Shown here in pieces: positions 22,370 through 30,586 of a stretch of 44,741 nt of DNA. Both the position numbers and the translations under genes were made by a program. The notes below the pieces were generated by a model. The model was given only the letters and a program-made list of their open reading frames with translations. It searched no databases and had not been told where the DNA came from. This stretch comes from a virus. The stretch is taken from positions 1-44,741 of IMG/VR virus record IMGVR_UViG_3300044839_000066. One strand, given 5' to 3'. How positions within the stretch are numbered: the first letter of the stretch is position 1; the number at the start of each line of letters is the position of its first letter.

Positions 22370-23593
22370 ATGTCCGACCGTTTGAAGGCTCTCCGCGAAA
22401 AGCGCGGTGTTGCAGTGAAGGAAATGCGCGATATCATCGATCTCGCGACTACCGAAAAGCGGGATATGACGCCCGATGAAGTCGACAAGCACGGCAAAGC
22501 CTTCAACGCCGTTGATGGCCTGCGTGTGCAGATCGAGGCGGAAGAGCGAACCGTCGAAGTCGAGCGCCAAGCAGCGGCTCAATCCGACAAGGATGGCGAC
22601 GAACGGCGTGAACGTGAAAAGGGCAAGGAATCCCCGACCGCGAAACTGATGGCCGGATACCGCAACTATCTGCGGACGGGCCGGTTCGTCGGCGATGGCG
22701 CCGAAGAGTTCCGTGCGTATCAGGCGGGGTCGGATGCTGAGGGCGGCTTCGTCAAGCCGCCGCAGGAAGTGGTGCAGACCTTCTTGAAGAACGTCGACGA
22801 CCTGATCTTCATTCGCCAGAAGGCCACGAAGTATCAACTGCCGACCGCGGAAAGTCTCGGCGTCCCGACCCTGGATGTCGATGCGGAAGATTGGGATTGG
22901 ACGACCGAACTGTCGACCGGCAACGAGGAAGACACGCTGCGCATCGGCAAGCGCGAACTCCGTCCGCACCCGATGGCGAAGCGGGTCAAGCTGTCCAAGA
23001 CGCTGATCCGCAAGGCTCCGGCGTTCGAACAGCTCATCATCGACCGCTTGAGCTACAAGGTCGGCGTCACCCAGGAGAAGGGATATCTGACCGGCGACGG
23101 CAAGCAGAAGCCGCTTGGTGTGTTCGTCGCCTCAAACGACGGCATTCCGACTTCGCGCGACGTGTCGACGAGCAACACCACCACCGCAGTAACAATGGAC
23201 GGAATCATTGAGGCGAAGTTCAGCCTCAAGGCCGCTTACTGGAATATTGCGGATTGGCTGTTCCATCGCGACGCGGTGAAGCAGCTCACCAAGCTGAAGG
23301 ATGGCGACGGCCAGTATATGTGGCGCATGTCGGTGCGGGATGGAGAACCGGATACGCTGCTGAGCCGGCCGCTGATGATCAGTGAGTTCGCGCCGAACAC
23401 GTTCACCACCGGCCAGTACGTCGGCATCATCGGCGACTTCTCCAAATACTGGATCGTGGATTCGCTGGACCTGCAGATGCAGCGTCTGATCGAACTCTAC
23501 GCCGAAACCAATCAGGATGGCTTCATCGGCCGCTATGAAGGTGACGGTGCACCCACGCTCCCGGAAGCCTTCGCCCGCGTCAAGCTGGCGTAA
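22370..23593 (+). CDS. HK97-fold major capsid protein
   Basis: A 407-residue capsid protein. The first 105 or so residues are a charged, helical scaffold (delta) domain. The mature domain begins near AGSDAEGGFVKPPQEVVQTF at about 119. Other family features are YKVGVTQEKGYLTGDGKQKP and the C-terminal VDSLDLQMQRLIELYAE. It has an AGGAGA ribosome-binding site. It assembles the icosahedral head after protease cleavage of the delta domain. Confidence 0.95.
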   Translation: MSDRLKALREKRGVAVKEMRDIIDLATTEKRDMTPDEVDKHGKAFNAVDGLRVQIEAEERTVEVERQAAAQSDKDGDERREREKGKESPTAKLMAGYRNYLRTGRFVGDGAEEFRAYQAGSDAEGGFVKPPQEVVQTFLKNVDDLIFIRQKATKYQLPTAESLGVPTLDVDAEDWDWTTELSTGNEEDTLRIGKRELRPHPMAKRVKLSKTLIRKAPAFEQLIIDRLSYKVGVTQEKGYLTGDGKQKPLGVFVASNDGIPTSRDVSTSNTTTAVTMDGIIEAKFSLKAAYWNIADWLFHRDAVKQLTKLKDGDGQYMWRMSVRDGEPDTLLSRPLMISEFAPNTFTTGQYVGIIGDFSKYWIVDSLDLQMQRLIELYAETNQDGFIGRYEGDGAPTLPEAFARVKLA

Positions 23594-23601
23594 CGATCAA
23601 C

Positions 23602-23622
23602 GGCCCGGCCGCGCGCCGGGCC
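23602..23622 (+). other. Stable hairpin after the major capsid gene
   Basis: A perfect 8-bp GC stem (GGCCCGGC/GCCGGGCC) with a 5-nt loop lies 9 bases after the capsid stop. It has no T run. It may protect the 3' end of abundant capsid mRNA or attenuate downstream transcription. Confidence 0.5.
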
Positions 23623-23657
23623 ACCATCCCCTCAATTTCAAATTCAGGAACCGAACA

Positions 23658-24101
23658 ATGCAGCTCAGCCCTCAAGTGAAAACCACGTTGTGCAAGTCGG
23701 CCGTTGCGGCCGGTAGCACCGATGTCACCGACGCGACCGAACTCGACATGGCGAACTTCGAAGGGGTTCGCTTCATTATCGGTTTCGGAACCATCACGTC
23801 CGGCGCGGCAACCTCGATCGGCGTCACCGGTAAGGACGCCACTGGCGGCACGCCTGGCACCGACGATCTCGCCGGCTCCAAACAGACGGTTGCGGACACC
23901 GACGATGACAGCGTGTTCATCGTCGATATTTTCCAGCCGGCTCAGCGCTACGTCCGGCCTTTCGTGAAGCGCGCCACTCAGAATGCGGTGGTCAATTTCA
24001 TCATCGCGGAACAGTACGGCCCGCGCAAACTGCCCACCACCAACGATGCGACGGTGCACGGGCAGGAGCTTTGGGTTTCGCCGGCTGTCGGCACCGCGTA
24101 A
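23658..24101 (+). CDS. Putative head decoration/stabilisation protein
   Basis: A 147-residue protein directly after the capsid gene with its own ATG at 23658 and an upstream CAGGAA ribosome-binding site. It is beta-rich (ANFEGVRFIIGFGTITSGAA; FIVDIFQPAQRYVRPFVKR). The capsid-adjacent position is that of decoration proteins, which stabilise the shell. No clear similarity to lambda gpD was seen, so the role is inferred from context. Confidence 0.6.
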   Translation: MQLSPQVKTTLCKSAVAAGSTDVTDATELDMANFEGVRFIIGFGTITSGAATSIGVTGKDATGGTPGTDDLAGSKQTVADTDDDSVFIVDIFQPAQRYVRPFVKRATQNAVVNFIIAEQYGPRKLPTTNDATVHGQELWVSPAVGTA

Positions 24102-24134
24102 ACGGCGCGCGCTTCGTAAGCAACTACGCCCAGC

Positions 24135-24163
24135 CTGGTCCCGTCGCGAATTGGCGGGACCAG
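24135..24163 (+). other. Stable hairpin in the head-gene intergenic region
   Basis: A perfect 9-bp stem (CTGGTCCCG/CGGGACCAG) with an 11-nt loop, followed by TTCCCC. It could be a weak terminator or an mRNA-stabilising element separating the decoration-like gene from the next. Confidence 0.5.
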
Positions 24164-24198
24164 TTCCCCATTTCACAATCGAATAGGAGAGCGACGCC

Positions 24199-24639
24199 AT
24201 GTCGGCTCAATCTGATACCCAGAACGTCAAGGTCGGCATTGAGCAGGGCGCCGAACGGCTCTTCGTCAAATCCGGTGGTGAACTCGACATTGAGACCGGA
24301 GGCAAGCTTAAGATCGGCGGCGTCGACGTTACGGCATCTGCGGGCGGTGCAGGAGTCGCTGGCGCGGCGGCGGGATACAAACTCGCCCGCAGCGCCGCTC
24401 CGGTAGCGCTTGATGGCAGCAATCCAACGTCGGTTGCTCACGGCCTCACCACCTGTTTGTCGGCGCATGTGCAACTCGTCGGGTCTGCGGCGCCTGGGCT
24501 CGGCACGTCCACTCTGACGTGTGTCATCAACGGCCCGAATATCGACGTGTACGGGTGGAAGCCGACCGGCGCCGGTGACACGACGCTGATCGCGTCGACC
24601 GGGGTTGAAAATTTCAACTGGCTCGCGATCGGGACTTAG
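24199..24639 (+). CDS. Putative head fibre/decoration-like protein
   Basis: A 146-residue Gly/Ala/Thr/Val-rich beta protein with a TAGGAG ribosome-binding site. Residues 20–50 (FVKSGGELDIETGGKLKIGG) resemble the short beta-repeat seen in head fibre and other virion surface proteins. The C-terminal half looks like a small compact beta domain. It lies in the head module, with the function inferred from that. Confidence 0.5.
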   Translation: MSAQSDTQNVKVGIEQGAERLFVKSGGELDIETGGKLKIGGVDVTASAGGAGVAGAAAGYKLARSAAPVALDGSNPTSVAHGLTTCLSAHVQLVGSAAPGLGTSTLTCVINGPNIDVYGWKPTGAGDTTLIASTGVENFNWLAIGT

Positions 24640-24643
24640 AACG

Positions 24644-25021
24644 ATGAGCTTCGTTCAACGTCAAATAGTCGCCCTTACCACGGCCGCAGATGGCTCTGCC
24701 ACGGCATGGTCAGAGGTCGTGACCGGTGCTGTTTCGCAAGTCCGGTATGTGAAGCCGGCAAGCGGCGGGTTCGACGACGGATCAACGATAACCATCACCG
24801 CCGAATCCACTGGCGAGACGATCTGGGCAGAGAGCAACGTCAACGCCAGCACCACTCGCGCCCCGAGGCAGGCCACGCATTCGACCGCTGGCGTTGCGTC
24901 CACCTTCGACGGCACCCGCGCGGCGCTGGACAAGATCGCCGTGGCTCAGGATCGCTTCAAGATCGTGATTGCAGCCGGCGGCAACACCAAGAACGCCACC
25001 TTCCACATCGTCCTGGAGTAG
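24644..25021 (+). CDS. Unknown head-module protein
   Basis: A 125-residue beta-rich protein starting 5 bp after the previous stop. It contains SASGGF-type loops and Thr-rich strands (STITITAESTGETIWAE). Composition and location fit a minor virion protein. I recognise no family. Confidence 0.5.
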   Translation: MSFVQRQIVALTTAADGSATAWSEVVTGAVSQVRYVKPASGGFDDGSTITITAESTGETIWAESNVNASTTRAPRQATHSTAGVASTFDGTRAALDKIAVAQDRFKIVIAAGGNTKNATFHIVLE

Positions 25022-25026
25022 TTTCC

Positions 25027-25227
25027 ATGAAAGTTCGAATGCTCACGACCAAGGCCGGTCCTGACGGTGGCTGGGATGCCGGCCAAGTCATGGATCATCC
25101 TGACGGCGAAAAGCTTGTCACCGATGGGCTGGCGGTGCCGCACAAGCCCGTTGTTAAAATCGAGCAAGCGACGGGTGGCCCGCAACGCAAACCGGACGCC
25201 GGTTCGCAGTCGAACCGGAAGAAGTGA
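25027..25227 (+). CDS. Small head-module protein
   Basis: A 66-residue protein starting MKVRMLTTKAGPDGG, with the pattern of the short phage proteins whose N-terminus is a small beta domain (DHPDGEKLVTDGLAVPHK) and whose C-terminus is basic. It lies between head-module genes, 5 bp after one and 5 bp before the next. Confidence 0.55.
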   Translation: MKVRMLTTKAGPDGGWDAGQVMDHPDGEKLVTDGLAVPHKPVVKIEQATGGPQRKPDAGSQSNRKK

Positions 25228-25231
25228 CCCG

Positions 25232-25951
25232 GTGCGCGGAACCTCAGTCCTTATCACGCCGCCCTCGGTCGGCGCGCTGACGCTCGCGGACTGTAAGGCT
25301 GCGCTGGGGATCACTGCCACTTCGCAGGATACGATTATTAGCGGTGCGATTGATGCGGTTGCGGCCGCCATGGACCCGGCATTTGGGGGATGGCTGGGCC
25401 GTGCGCTTCGCCCGCAGACGTGGGAGCTAAGGCTTCCGGAGTTTCCAGTCGGGGATTACGGTTTCGAGCCCGGCTATACCAACATCGGCTTGCCCTATCC
25501 GGTGCACACTGCGGTTTCCAGCGTCAAGTATGACGACGGCGACGGCATTGAGCGAACCTTGAATGAAGGGACGGACTATCGCGTCTTCGGCCTTGGCGGT
25601 CACAATAGGGCATACATCGCGCCAGTGATTAACAAGACGTGGCCCTACGCGCGACCCGACATGGAGTCGGTCCGGTTTCGGTATGTCAGCGGCTACGCCA
25701 GCGCGGTTGCGGCGGACCCGGCGCATGTCCCGCCGATCGCAGCCGTCGCAGACAAGATGCCGCCGCCGATCAAGCAGGCCATTGCGCTATCGGTCCGAAT
25801 GTTGCTGTCGAATGTTGAGAGAAATCTATTCCTCAGCCTGGACCGCGCCGAAGGCATTGGGGAAAAGCGTTACATCGTCTCGGACGTTGCGAACAAGCTG
25901 ATCGAGCAGACGACGGTTAACCTGCTCGCGAATTTTCGGGTTTACGGATGA
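25232..25951 (+). CDS. Head–tail connector protein (gp6-like)
   Basis: A 239-residue protein from GTG 25232. It shows the head–tail adaptor pattern: LTLADCKAALGITATSQDTI and AIDAVAAAMDPAFGGWLGR at the start, the middle beta part (LPEFPVGDYGFEPGY; YDDGDGIERTLNEGTDYR), and IKQAIALSVRMLLSNVERN near the end. This family forms the ring beneath the portal. Confidence 0.8.
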   Translation: MRGTSVLITPPSVGALTLADCKAALGITATSQDTIISGAIDAVAAAMDPAFGGWLGRALRPQTWELRLPEFPVGDYGFEPGYTNIGLPYPVHTAVSSVKYDDGDGIERTLNEGTDYRVFGLGGHNRAYIAPVINKTWPYARPDMESVRFRYVSGYASAVAADPAHVPPIAAVADKMPPPIKQAIALSVRMLLSNVERNLFLSLDRAEGIGEKRYIVSDVANKLIEQTTVNLLANFRVYG

Positions 25952-26337
25952 CCGCGGAAGAAGCCCTTGCGTCCCACAAGGCGCTGATCGATGAGGATGG
26001 ACAACTCGTAGCGATCGGCCGTTATACCGGGACGGGTCCAGGCCGCCCGCGCACCGATACTGTGACGCGCGCATATGTTCGGTATTACGGCTCAAGCGAA
26101 TTGATCGGGACCATAGTTCAAGGCGATCAGGTTGCGATTGCGCTGGTGGATGATCTGTCTGGAATCCTTCCGGTCACGGTGAACGACAAGCTGATCGTGG
26201 GCTTTCAAATAATCAACGGCGTCGTCACGATGAATGGCGCAACCACGGTCGGCGGCAAAGAGTTCGCGATCAAAAATCCGCAGAAGCGCGTTGTCTGCGG
26301 AACGCTCATCGCTCTTGAGATACATTCGAAGGGCTAA
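25948..26337 (+). CDS. Head-closure-like protein
   Basis: A 129-residue beta-rich protein coupled to the connector by an ATGA overlap. It begins MTAEEALASHKALIDEDGQL and contains a compact beta pattern (LVDDLSGILPVTVNDKLIVG). Position after the connector and before the gp10-like protein suggests the head-closure or stopper component. Sequence similarity alone is not decisive. Confidence 0.55.
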   Translation: MTAEEALASHKALIDEDGQLVAIGRYTGTGPGRPRTDTVTRAYVRYYGSSELIGTIVQGDQVAIALVDDLSGILPVTVNDKLIVGFQIINGVVTMNGATTVGGKEFAIKNPQKRVVCGTLIALEIHSKG

Positions 26338-26340
26338 GGG

Positions 26341-27027
26341 ATGGCCTTAGCGCGCTTTGACCCGACGCTTAAGTCTTGGGATGCAGCAATCCAGGAGGTT
26401 CGCGATCTCGCGCGCTTCGGAATCGCCGAAGCGGCAATCAAAGCCCATCTTGAAGTTATGGGAGCCGACCCGAAGCCGCTGAACTTCACGATCCATGTTG
26501 ACGGGGTAGAGGGCGCTTCGGAACGTGCGGTGAGATCGGATGGCATTATCGTCTATGACTATAACCGCCTCGACATCATCGCGAAGGATGCGCTCGATCT
26601 CCTGCGAAAGAACTCGCCATATAAAGATGGCGACTACGTTCGCGGTCATGTTCTTTATTTAAACCTCTCGCCTGTCGAAACGCTGAAGGAATGGAAGCAG
26701 GGTGACGAGGTGTCGATCACCAACACGGTGCCTCATTCCCGCGTAATCGAAACAGGGCGGCGCGGCCATCACGTCATCAAGTTCAATGCCCCGCCGCACG
26801 TATATGAAAGGGTCGCACAGGCGTTGCGCCGCACCTATTCGGGCTTCGCTGACATTCAGTTCACTTATCGAGCGGTGCTTGGCGGTGGCCAGGTCGACCA
26901 GTTTGTTCAGGGCGCCACAGGCCTGAAGCGCGGGAAAAAAGGGCGCTTCGTTAGCCGCGGCGGTGTTCGCACTCACAACAAGTCTGAGGTGCGATGGCCG
27001 ACAATCACGATAAATCCGGCCGCATAA
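26341..27027 (+). CDS. HK97 gp10-like tail completion protein
   Basis: A 228-residue protein. The central region (ALDLLRKNSPYKDGDYVRGH; VSITNTVPHSRVIETGRRGH) has the pattern of HK97-gp10-like tail completion proteins, where a helix followed by SP/TG and a beta pair ends in an E-x-G. The C-terminus is basic with a GLKRGKKGRF segment. It is expected to join tail to head. Confidence 0.65.
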   Translation: MALARFDPTLKSWDAAIQEVRDLARFGIAEAAIKAHLEVMGADPKPLNFTIHVDGVEGASERAVRSDGIIVYDYNRLDIIAKDALDLLRKNSPYKDGDYVRGHVLYLNLSPVETLKEWKQGDEVSITNTVPHSRVIETGRRGHHVIKFNAPPHVYERVAQALRRTYSGFADIQFTYRAVLGGGQVDQFVQGATGLKRGKKGRFVSRGGVRTHNKSEVRWPTITINPAA

Positions 27028-27039
27028 GGAAATTGTTCG

Positions 27040-27243
27040 ATGGCAGACGACGGACCTGTGACACTGGTTAAAATGCCCGACGCAAAGAACGAATTTGCTG
27101 CGGCTGGCGAGAACCTTCGCCGTCATCTTGACGACCTGATCGAGAACCAGCGGACTATCGCCAAGATTCGGCGTGCTGGTTATCTCGCTTACATCGCCGA
27201 AGGGTTTACCGAAGCCCAAGCGCTAGACTTGTGCTGGAGGTAA
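27040..27243 (+). CDS. Small unknown structural-module protein
   Basis: A 67-residue helical protein (MADDGPVTLVKMPDAKNEFA, then DLIENQRTIAKIRRAGYLAY and the end FTEAQALDLCWR). It lies 8 bp upstream of the tail-terminator-like gene. I recognise no family. Confidence 0.55.
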   Translation: MADDGPVTLVKMPDAKNEFAAAGENLRRHLDDLIENQRTIAKIRRAGYLAYIAEGFTEAQALDLCWR

Positions 27244-27250
27244 CGGCGTC

Positions 27251-27736
27251 ATGGCTGCTGATTATGCCGGCGCATGCGCTGCAATCCGCCAGCGATTCAC
27301 GGACAACTGGAAAGTCGGCGGCGTGCCGATCACGCCGGTTGATCACGTAAACGACTCGGCACCGGAGCCGCCCACCGACCCGGTTTCGAACAAGCCGATC
27401 CCATGGGTGTTTTTTGAGATCGTGCATAACGGGTCTTACATCGTCGGGAGCGGGACGCCTGGTCAACAGACGATAGTTTATGACGGCTTGATAAAAGGCC
27501 ACGTATTCACCGAGATCAACAGCGGCCCCGATGACGGCTTGGCAAAGGCCGTCGCGATCGGCGAGATGTTCCGCAATAAGTTGTTCTACAACGCCGTGAC
27601 CCCGGGCTGCTACGTGCGCTCCGGTTACGACAAGAACGGCCAACCGCGCATCGACGCTGGCGACATGACCTCGGATGACGGTCAGTGGTTCACGACCACG
27701 GCGACTATCAGCTTCGAATACTGGCACCTCGGGTAA
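27251..27736 (+). CDS. Tail-terminator-like protein
   Basis: A 161-residue protein. It begins with a helix (ACAAIRQRFTDNWKVGGVPI) and continues with beta strands (PIPWVFFEIVHNGSYIVG; GLIKGHVFTEINSGPDDGLA), the pattern of phage tail terminators that cap the tail tube. It lies where that gene is expected, just before the tail tube genes. Confidence 0.65.
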   Translation: MAADYAGACAAIRQRFTDNWKVGGVPITPVDHVNDSAPEPPTDPVSNKPIPWVFFEIVHNGSYIVGSGTPGQQTIVYDGLIKGHVFTEINSGPDDGLAKAVAIGEMFRNKLFYNAVTPGCYVRSGYDKNGQPRIDAGDMTSDDGQWFTTTATISFEYWHLG

Positions 27737-27744
27737 AATTAAAA

Positions 27745-28026
27745 ATGCCTTATGCTCACGTCGATCTAACGCCAGATGTACGGCATCTTCGGATCGTCAA
27801 TCTCGACAAGCCGGCCGAAGAATTCAACACCGTCATTGAGATCGATTCCGACGCCGGGTGGCTGCGGCGCATGGCGACGGACGCTGCAGGGAAGCTGGTC
27901 GTCAATCCGGATAATAGAAATGAATTTGTAGTTGAGCGCGTTGAAGGTCGGTTTCGCATCGACATCAAGCGTCCCGGTGAAACCGAATACAGCGAGTGGA
28001 AACCCGTCGCGGCGCCAGCGCAGTAA
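27745..28026 (+). CDS. Unknown tail-module protein
   Basis: A 93-residue beta-rich protein with its ATG at 27745. It contains VRHLRIVNLDKPAEEFNTVI and NEFVVERVEGRFRIDIKR, suggesting a small beta domain. Unknown family. A gap of about 107 bp with an AAGGAA ribosome-binding site separates it from the tail tube gene. Confidence 0.55.
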   Translation: MPYAHVDLTPDVRHLRIVNLDKPAEEFNTVIEIDSDAGWLRRMATDAAGKLVVNPDNRNEFVVERVEGRFRIDIKRPGETEYSEWKPVAAPAQ

Positions 28027-28133
28027 TCACCTCTTCAGAAAAATTTAATTCATCGGCGTGACGCCCGCGCCGCGAGAACCTATGCGCCGTTGGGCAGGGC
28101 GCTTCTCTTGCAGGCAACAAAGGAACCTTCCTC

Positions 28134-29381
28134 ATGACCGCAACACCCTATCAATCACAGGCCAACGCGCTGATGGCGTACAAGGTGCAGTCCGGTCAGG
28201 GCGTGCAATCGAGCGGCGGCGGTGCCACGCAGCTCAGGCTGGCGGACGGTAGCGCCGGCATCAAGATGAACAAGCCCGTCACCGAAAGCGGTGAGGTGCG
28301 TTCAGACGGGATGCGCGGGCGCGGGCGCCACGGTATCCAGAAAACGACCGGTGCCTGGAATCACCAGGCGTCGATCGGCTCTTGCGAGCCGATCATTGAA
28401 GCCATCATGCGCGATACCTACTCTGCCACCCTTGTCATCACCGAAGCGACCTCGGGCGGTCCGACCAGCGTCACGATCGGCGCGAACAGCATCATCGGCA
28501 ACAGCGGTTCATGGATCGTCGCAGGGCTCCGGGTCGGCGACGTGGTCCGCCCAACGAACCTGACGGACGCACCGAACAACAGCAAGAACGTCCGCCTCTC
28601 GGGTGTGTCGGCGCTCACGCTGACCACCGTCGAAACCATGACGCCGAACGCCACCCCGGACACGTCTTTCACCATCACGCGGCCGAAAAAACTGATCCAG
28701 TATTCTGCCGGCGTCTTGGTGCCGCGCTGGTTCACTGCTGAAGATTACGAAGGCGATATCGACGGGACGGAAGTCGCGACGGACTTCGTGTGGACCAACG
28801 CCAAGGTTGCCATGGCGCCGAATGGGATTTTAATGCTCGATCCCGGTGGCATCGGCACCGGTCAATTCCAGGCGTTGACCGGTGCCAGCGCGCCGCTGTT
28901 CACGTCGCCGACGCTTAACACCGCCGTGCCGCTGTCGGTGATCGACGCCACGCTTCGGCTCGGCACAACCGATCTCGTTGAACTGAGCGCGTTCGATCTC
29001 ACAATGGACATCGGCGGCATGGCGCCGGAAACGTTCGGCTCGGCTGCGCAGAGATATTCGCCGACCGTTTTCACGGGCCAGATGGGCATCAACATCAGCC
29101 TGACGGCGCTCCGGAAGGATCTGGCGTATGTCGCGAACTACATCGCGGAAGATGTTCTGACGCTGCACTGCCTTGCTGTCGAGAACACGGCAGAGCCGAA
29201 GAACTTCCTCGCATTCTCACTGACGAATTTCACGTTCGGCAGTGTGGACAAGTCCGCGCTTAACCGCGCCGCTGGTCCGCGGACGCAGACTATCCAGATT
29301 CCTGTCGGCCTCGTCGGTAAGGATGAGGCGGGCGGCGCGTATGACGGCACCATGATCAAGTGGCAGAGCACTGGCGCCTGA
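28134..29381 (+). CDS. Major tail tube protein
   Basis: A 415-residue protein with a long N-terminal arm, a domain containing GGPTSVTIGANSIIGNSGSW and beta-strand patterns (AYKVQSGQGVQSS; LVPRWFTAEDYEGD; FDLTMDIGGMAPETFG), and a C-terminal beta domain ending SLTNFTFGS and IPVGLVGKDEAGG. It fits long-form tail tube subunits of siphophages. It lies between the tail terminator and tail-assembly chaperone genes. Tail tube rings stack around the tape measure. Confidence 0.75.
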   Translation: MTATPYQSQANALMAYKVQSGQGVQSSGGGATQLRLADGSAGIKMNKPVTESGEVRSDGMRGRGRHGIQKTTGAWNHQASIGSCEPIIEAIMRDTYSATLVITEATSGGPTSVTIGANSIIGNSGSWIVAGLRVGDVVRPTNLTDAPNNSKNVRLSGVSALTLTTVETMTPNATPDTSFTITRPKKLIQYSAGVLVPRWFTAEDYEGDIDGTEVATDFVWTNAKVAMAPNGILMLDPGGIGTGQFQALTGASAPLFTSPTLNTAVPLSVIDATLRLGTTDLVELSAFDLTMDIGGMAPETFGSAAQRYSPTVFTGQMGINISLTALRKDLAYVANYIAEDVLTLHCLAVENTAEPKNFLAFSLTNFTFGSVDKSALNRAAGPRTQTIQIPVGLVGKDEAGGAYDGTMIKWQSTGA

Positions 29382-29385
29382 TAAG

Positions 29386-29415
29386 TTTTCTCTCTCTCTG
29401 CCTCTCCCCCCCCTC
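29386..29415 (+). repeat. Polypyrimidine tract with TC repeats and C8
   Basis: Directly after the tail tube stop the plus strand is almost pure pyrimidine: (TC)n dinucleotides, then a run of eight C (29406–29413). It lies about 25 bp before the next start. It may be a length-variable tract or a transcript feature. Confidence 0.5.
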
Positions 29416-29437
29416 GATTGAAAAAGGAAACGACCCC

Positions 29438-29632
29438 ATGGCTGACAACGAACGGTCCGTTCGCGAAGCGGCATCCGCGCTGAAGCAGGCAATCACCGAA
29501 GCGGTGACTGCCGGCTATCGCATCGACTGGCCCAGCAACGTGGCTGGCCTTGACACTATCGCAATCAGCGAAACCGGAGCGGTCAAACAGCCGGCCGCTG
29601 CACCGAAGCCGTCTGCGAACGACGATATCTGA
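29438..29632 (+). CDS. Small tail-module protein
   Basis: A 64-residue protein with a good AAGGAAA ribosome-binding site. The first half is helical (REAASALKQAITEAVTAGYR), the second half short and Ala/Pro-rich. Phages often carry a small gene between tail tube and chaperone. I recognise no family. Confidence 0.6.
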   Translation: MADNERSVREAASALKQAITEAVTAGYRIDWPSNVAGLDTIAISETGAVKQPAAAPKPSANDDI

Positions 29633-29741
29633 ATCCAATCCGGCGCCGCATACGCTGGAGCGAAGTAGCGCGCGCTGCACGGCGAGCGGCGTATCGGCGC
29701 CGCTCGTCACAAACCCACATTCCTTCCGATAGAGGACAATC

Positions 29742-30209
29742 ATGGAAACCGATATCAACACCAGCACGAAGCCGGCCGTCGCCAACCTTATGGACGATCT
29801 GCCGATGGATACTTCCGATCTTCACGTCGTGAAACCGGGCACCAACAAGCGCACGGGGTGGGTTGTGACCTTCGCAGGTCCAGGTCACCCGAAAACGATC
29901 GCACTCAACACCGAGACTTTGCGCAAGCAGCTTGACGAGGCGAAGCGTATCAAGCAGTCGCAGGCGAACAGCCGCAAGGTCAAACTCGATGACGAACAGC
30001 CGGAAGATAGTCGCCGCGAGTTCATTGAAGGGCTGGTCGCTCGTATCGTGACCTGGTCGCCGGTCGATTTCGGCGAAGGGCCGATTGAGTTTTCGGACAA
30101 GGCCGCGGTTGCATTGCTGCTCGATCCGAAGAAGGGCGCCTATGTCTCGCAATTCGTCGACTTCCTGATTGACGACCGGGCTTTTATGAAGGGCTCCGCG
30201 ACGACCTGA
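29742..30209 (+). CDS. Tail-assembly chaperone (upstream product)
   Basis: A 155-residue acidic protein in the position of the lambda G / HK97-type chaperone just before the tape measure. It has a helical and charged middle (LNTETLRKQLDEAKRIKQSQ) and a C-terminal VAALLLDPKK-like segment (KAAVALLLDPKKGAYVSQFV). Its last codons overlap a second frame that continues to 30586, so a longer frameshift product is expected. These proteins coat the tape measure during tail assembly. Confidence 0.8.
   Translation: METDINTSTKPAVANLMDDLPMDTSDLHVVKPGTNKRTGWVVTFAGPGHPKTIALNTETLRKQLDEAKRIKQSQANSRKVKLDDEQPEDSRREFIEGLVARIVTWSPVDFGEGPIEFSDKAAVALLLDPKKGAYVSQFVDFLIDDRAFMKGSATT
30173..30207 (+). promoter_or_regulatory. 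Programmed -1 frameshift window
   Basis: Frameshifting must occur between the -1 frame stop (30170–30172) and the zero-frame stop (30207–30209), only about 35 bases. The best slip point is T TTT at 30182–30185 in CGG-GCT-TTT-ATG, where the zero-frame TTT codon can re-pair with TTT one base back. It is not a canonical X-XXY-YYZ heptamer. Confidence 0.6.
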
Positions 30210-30586
30210 ACGCCGCAGCGGAGTCCAAATTCAGGCTGTCCGTCGAAGCTACAGGCGGCTACTCGGTTCGCGAGGAACTTGAGGGCCGGCTGGAGCGTAC
30301 CCACAGGCCCGATCGGCGAGCGGAGATCGAGGAAGAGTTAGCCGGCGTCCCGTTCCCGCTTGAGCTGCTGTATCTTTGGGACATCTATAACAAGATCAGG
30401 CGGCGAAAGGGTTCAAACGGTTTCGGCTCCAACCCGATCGAGGGGCACGATATCGAATCCTATGAGCGCCGCCATCACTGCCCGCTCGCGCCGTGGGAAC
30501 ATGAGGTTATTGAAGACCTCGACGATCTCTATATGAAGGTGCAAGCGGAGGCGGCGCGAGCAAAAACCGCAGCGTCAAAAACATAG
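30173..30586 (+). CDS. Tail-assembly chaperone, -1 frameshift extension
   Basis: The -1 frame opens right after a TGA at 30170–30172, passes the zero-frame stop at 30207–30209 and ends at TAG 30584–30586. It encodes GFYEGLRDDLNAAAESKFRL, a helical domain, and VPFPLELLYLWDIYNKI, with a C-terminal helix. It has no start codon of its own near its beginning, so it should be made by -1 ribosomal frameshifting as a GT-like fusion. Confidence 0.75.
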   Translation, partial: RPGFYEGLRDDLNAAAESKFRLSVEATGGYSVREELEGRLERTHRPDRRAEIEEELAGVPFPLELLYLWDIYNKIRRRKGSNGFGSNPIEGHDIESYERRHHCPLAPWEHEVIEDLDDLYMKVQAEAARAKTAASKT

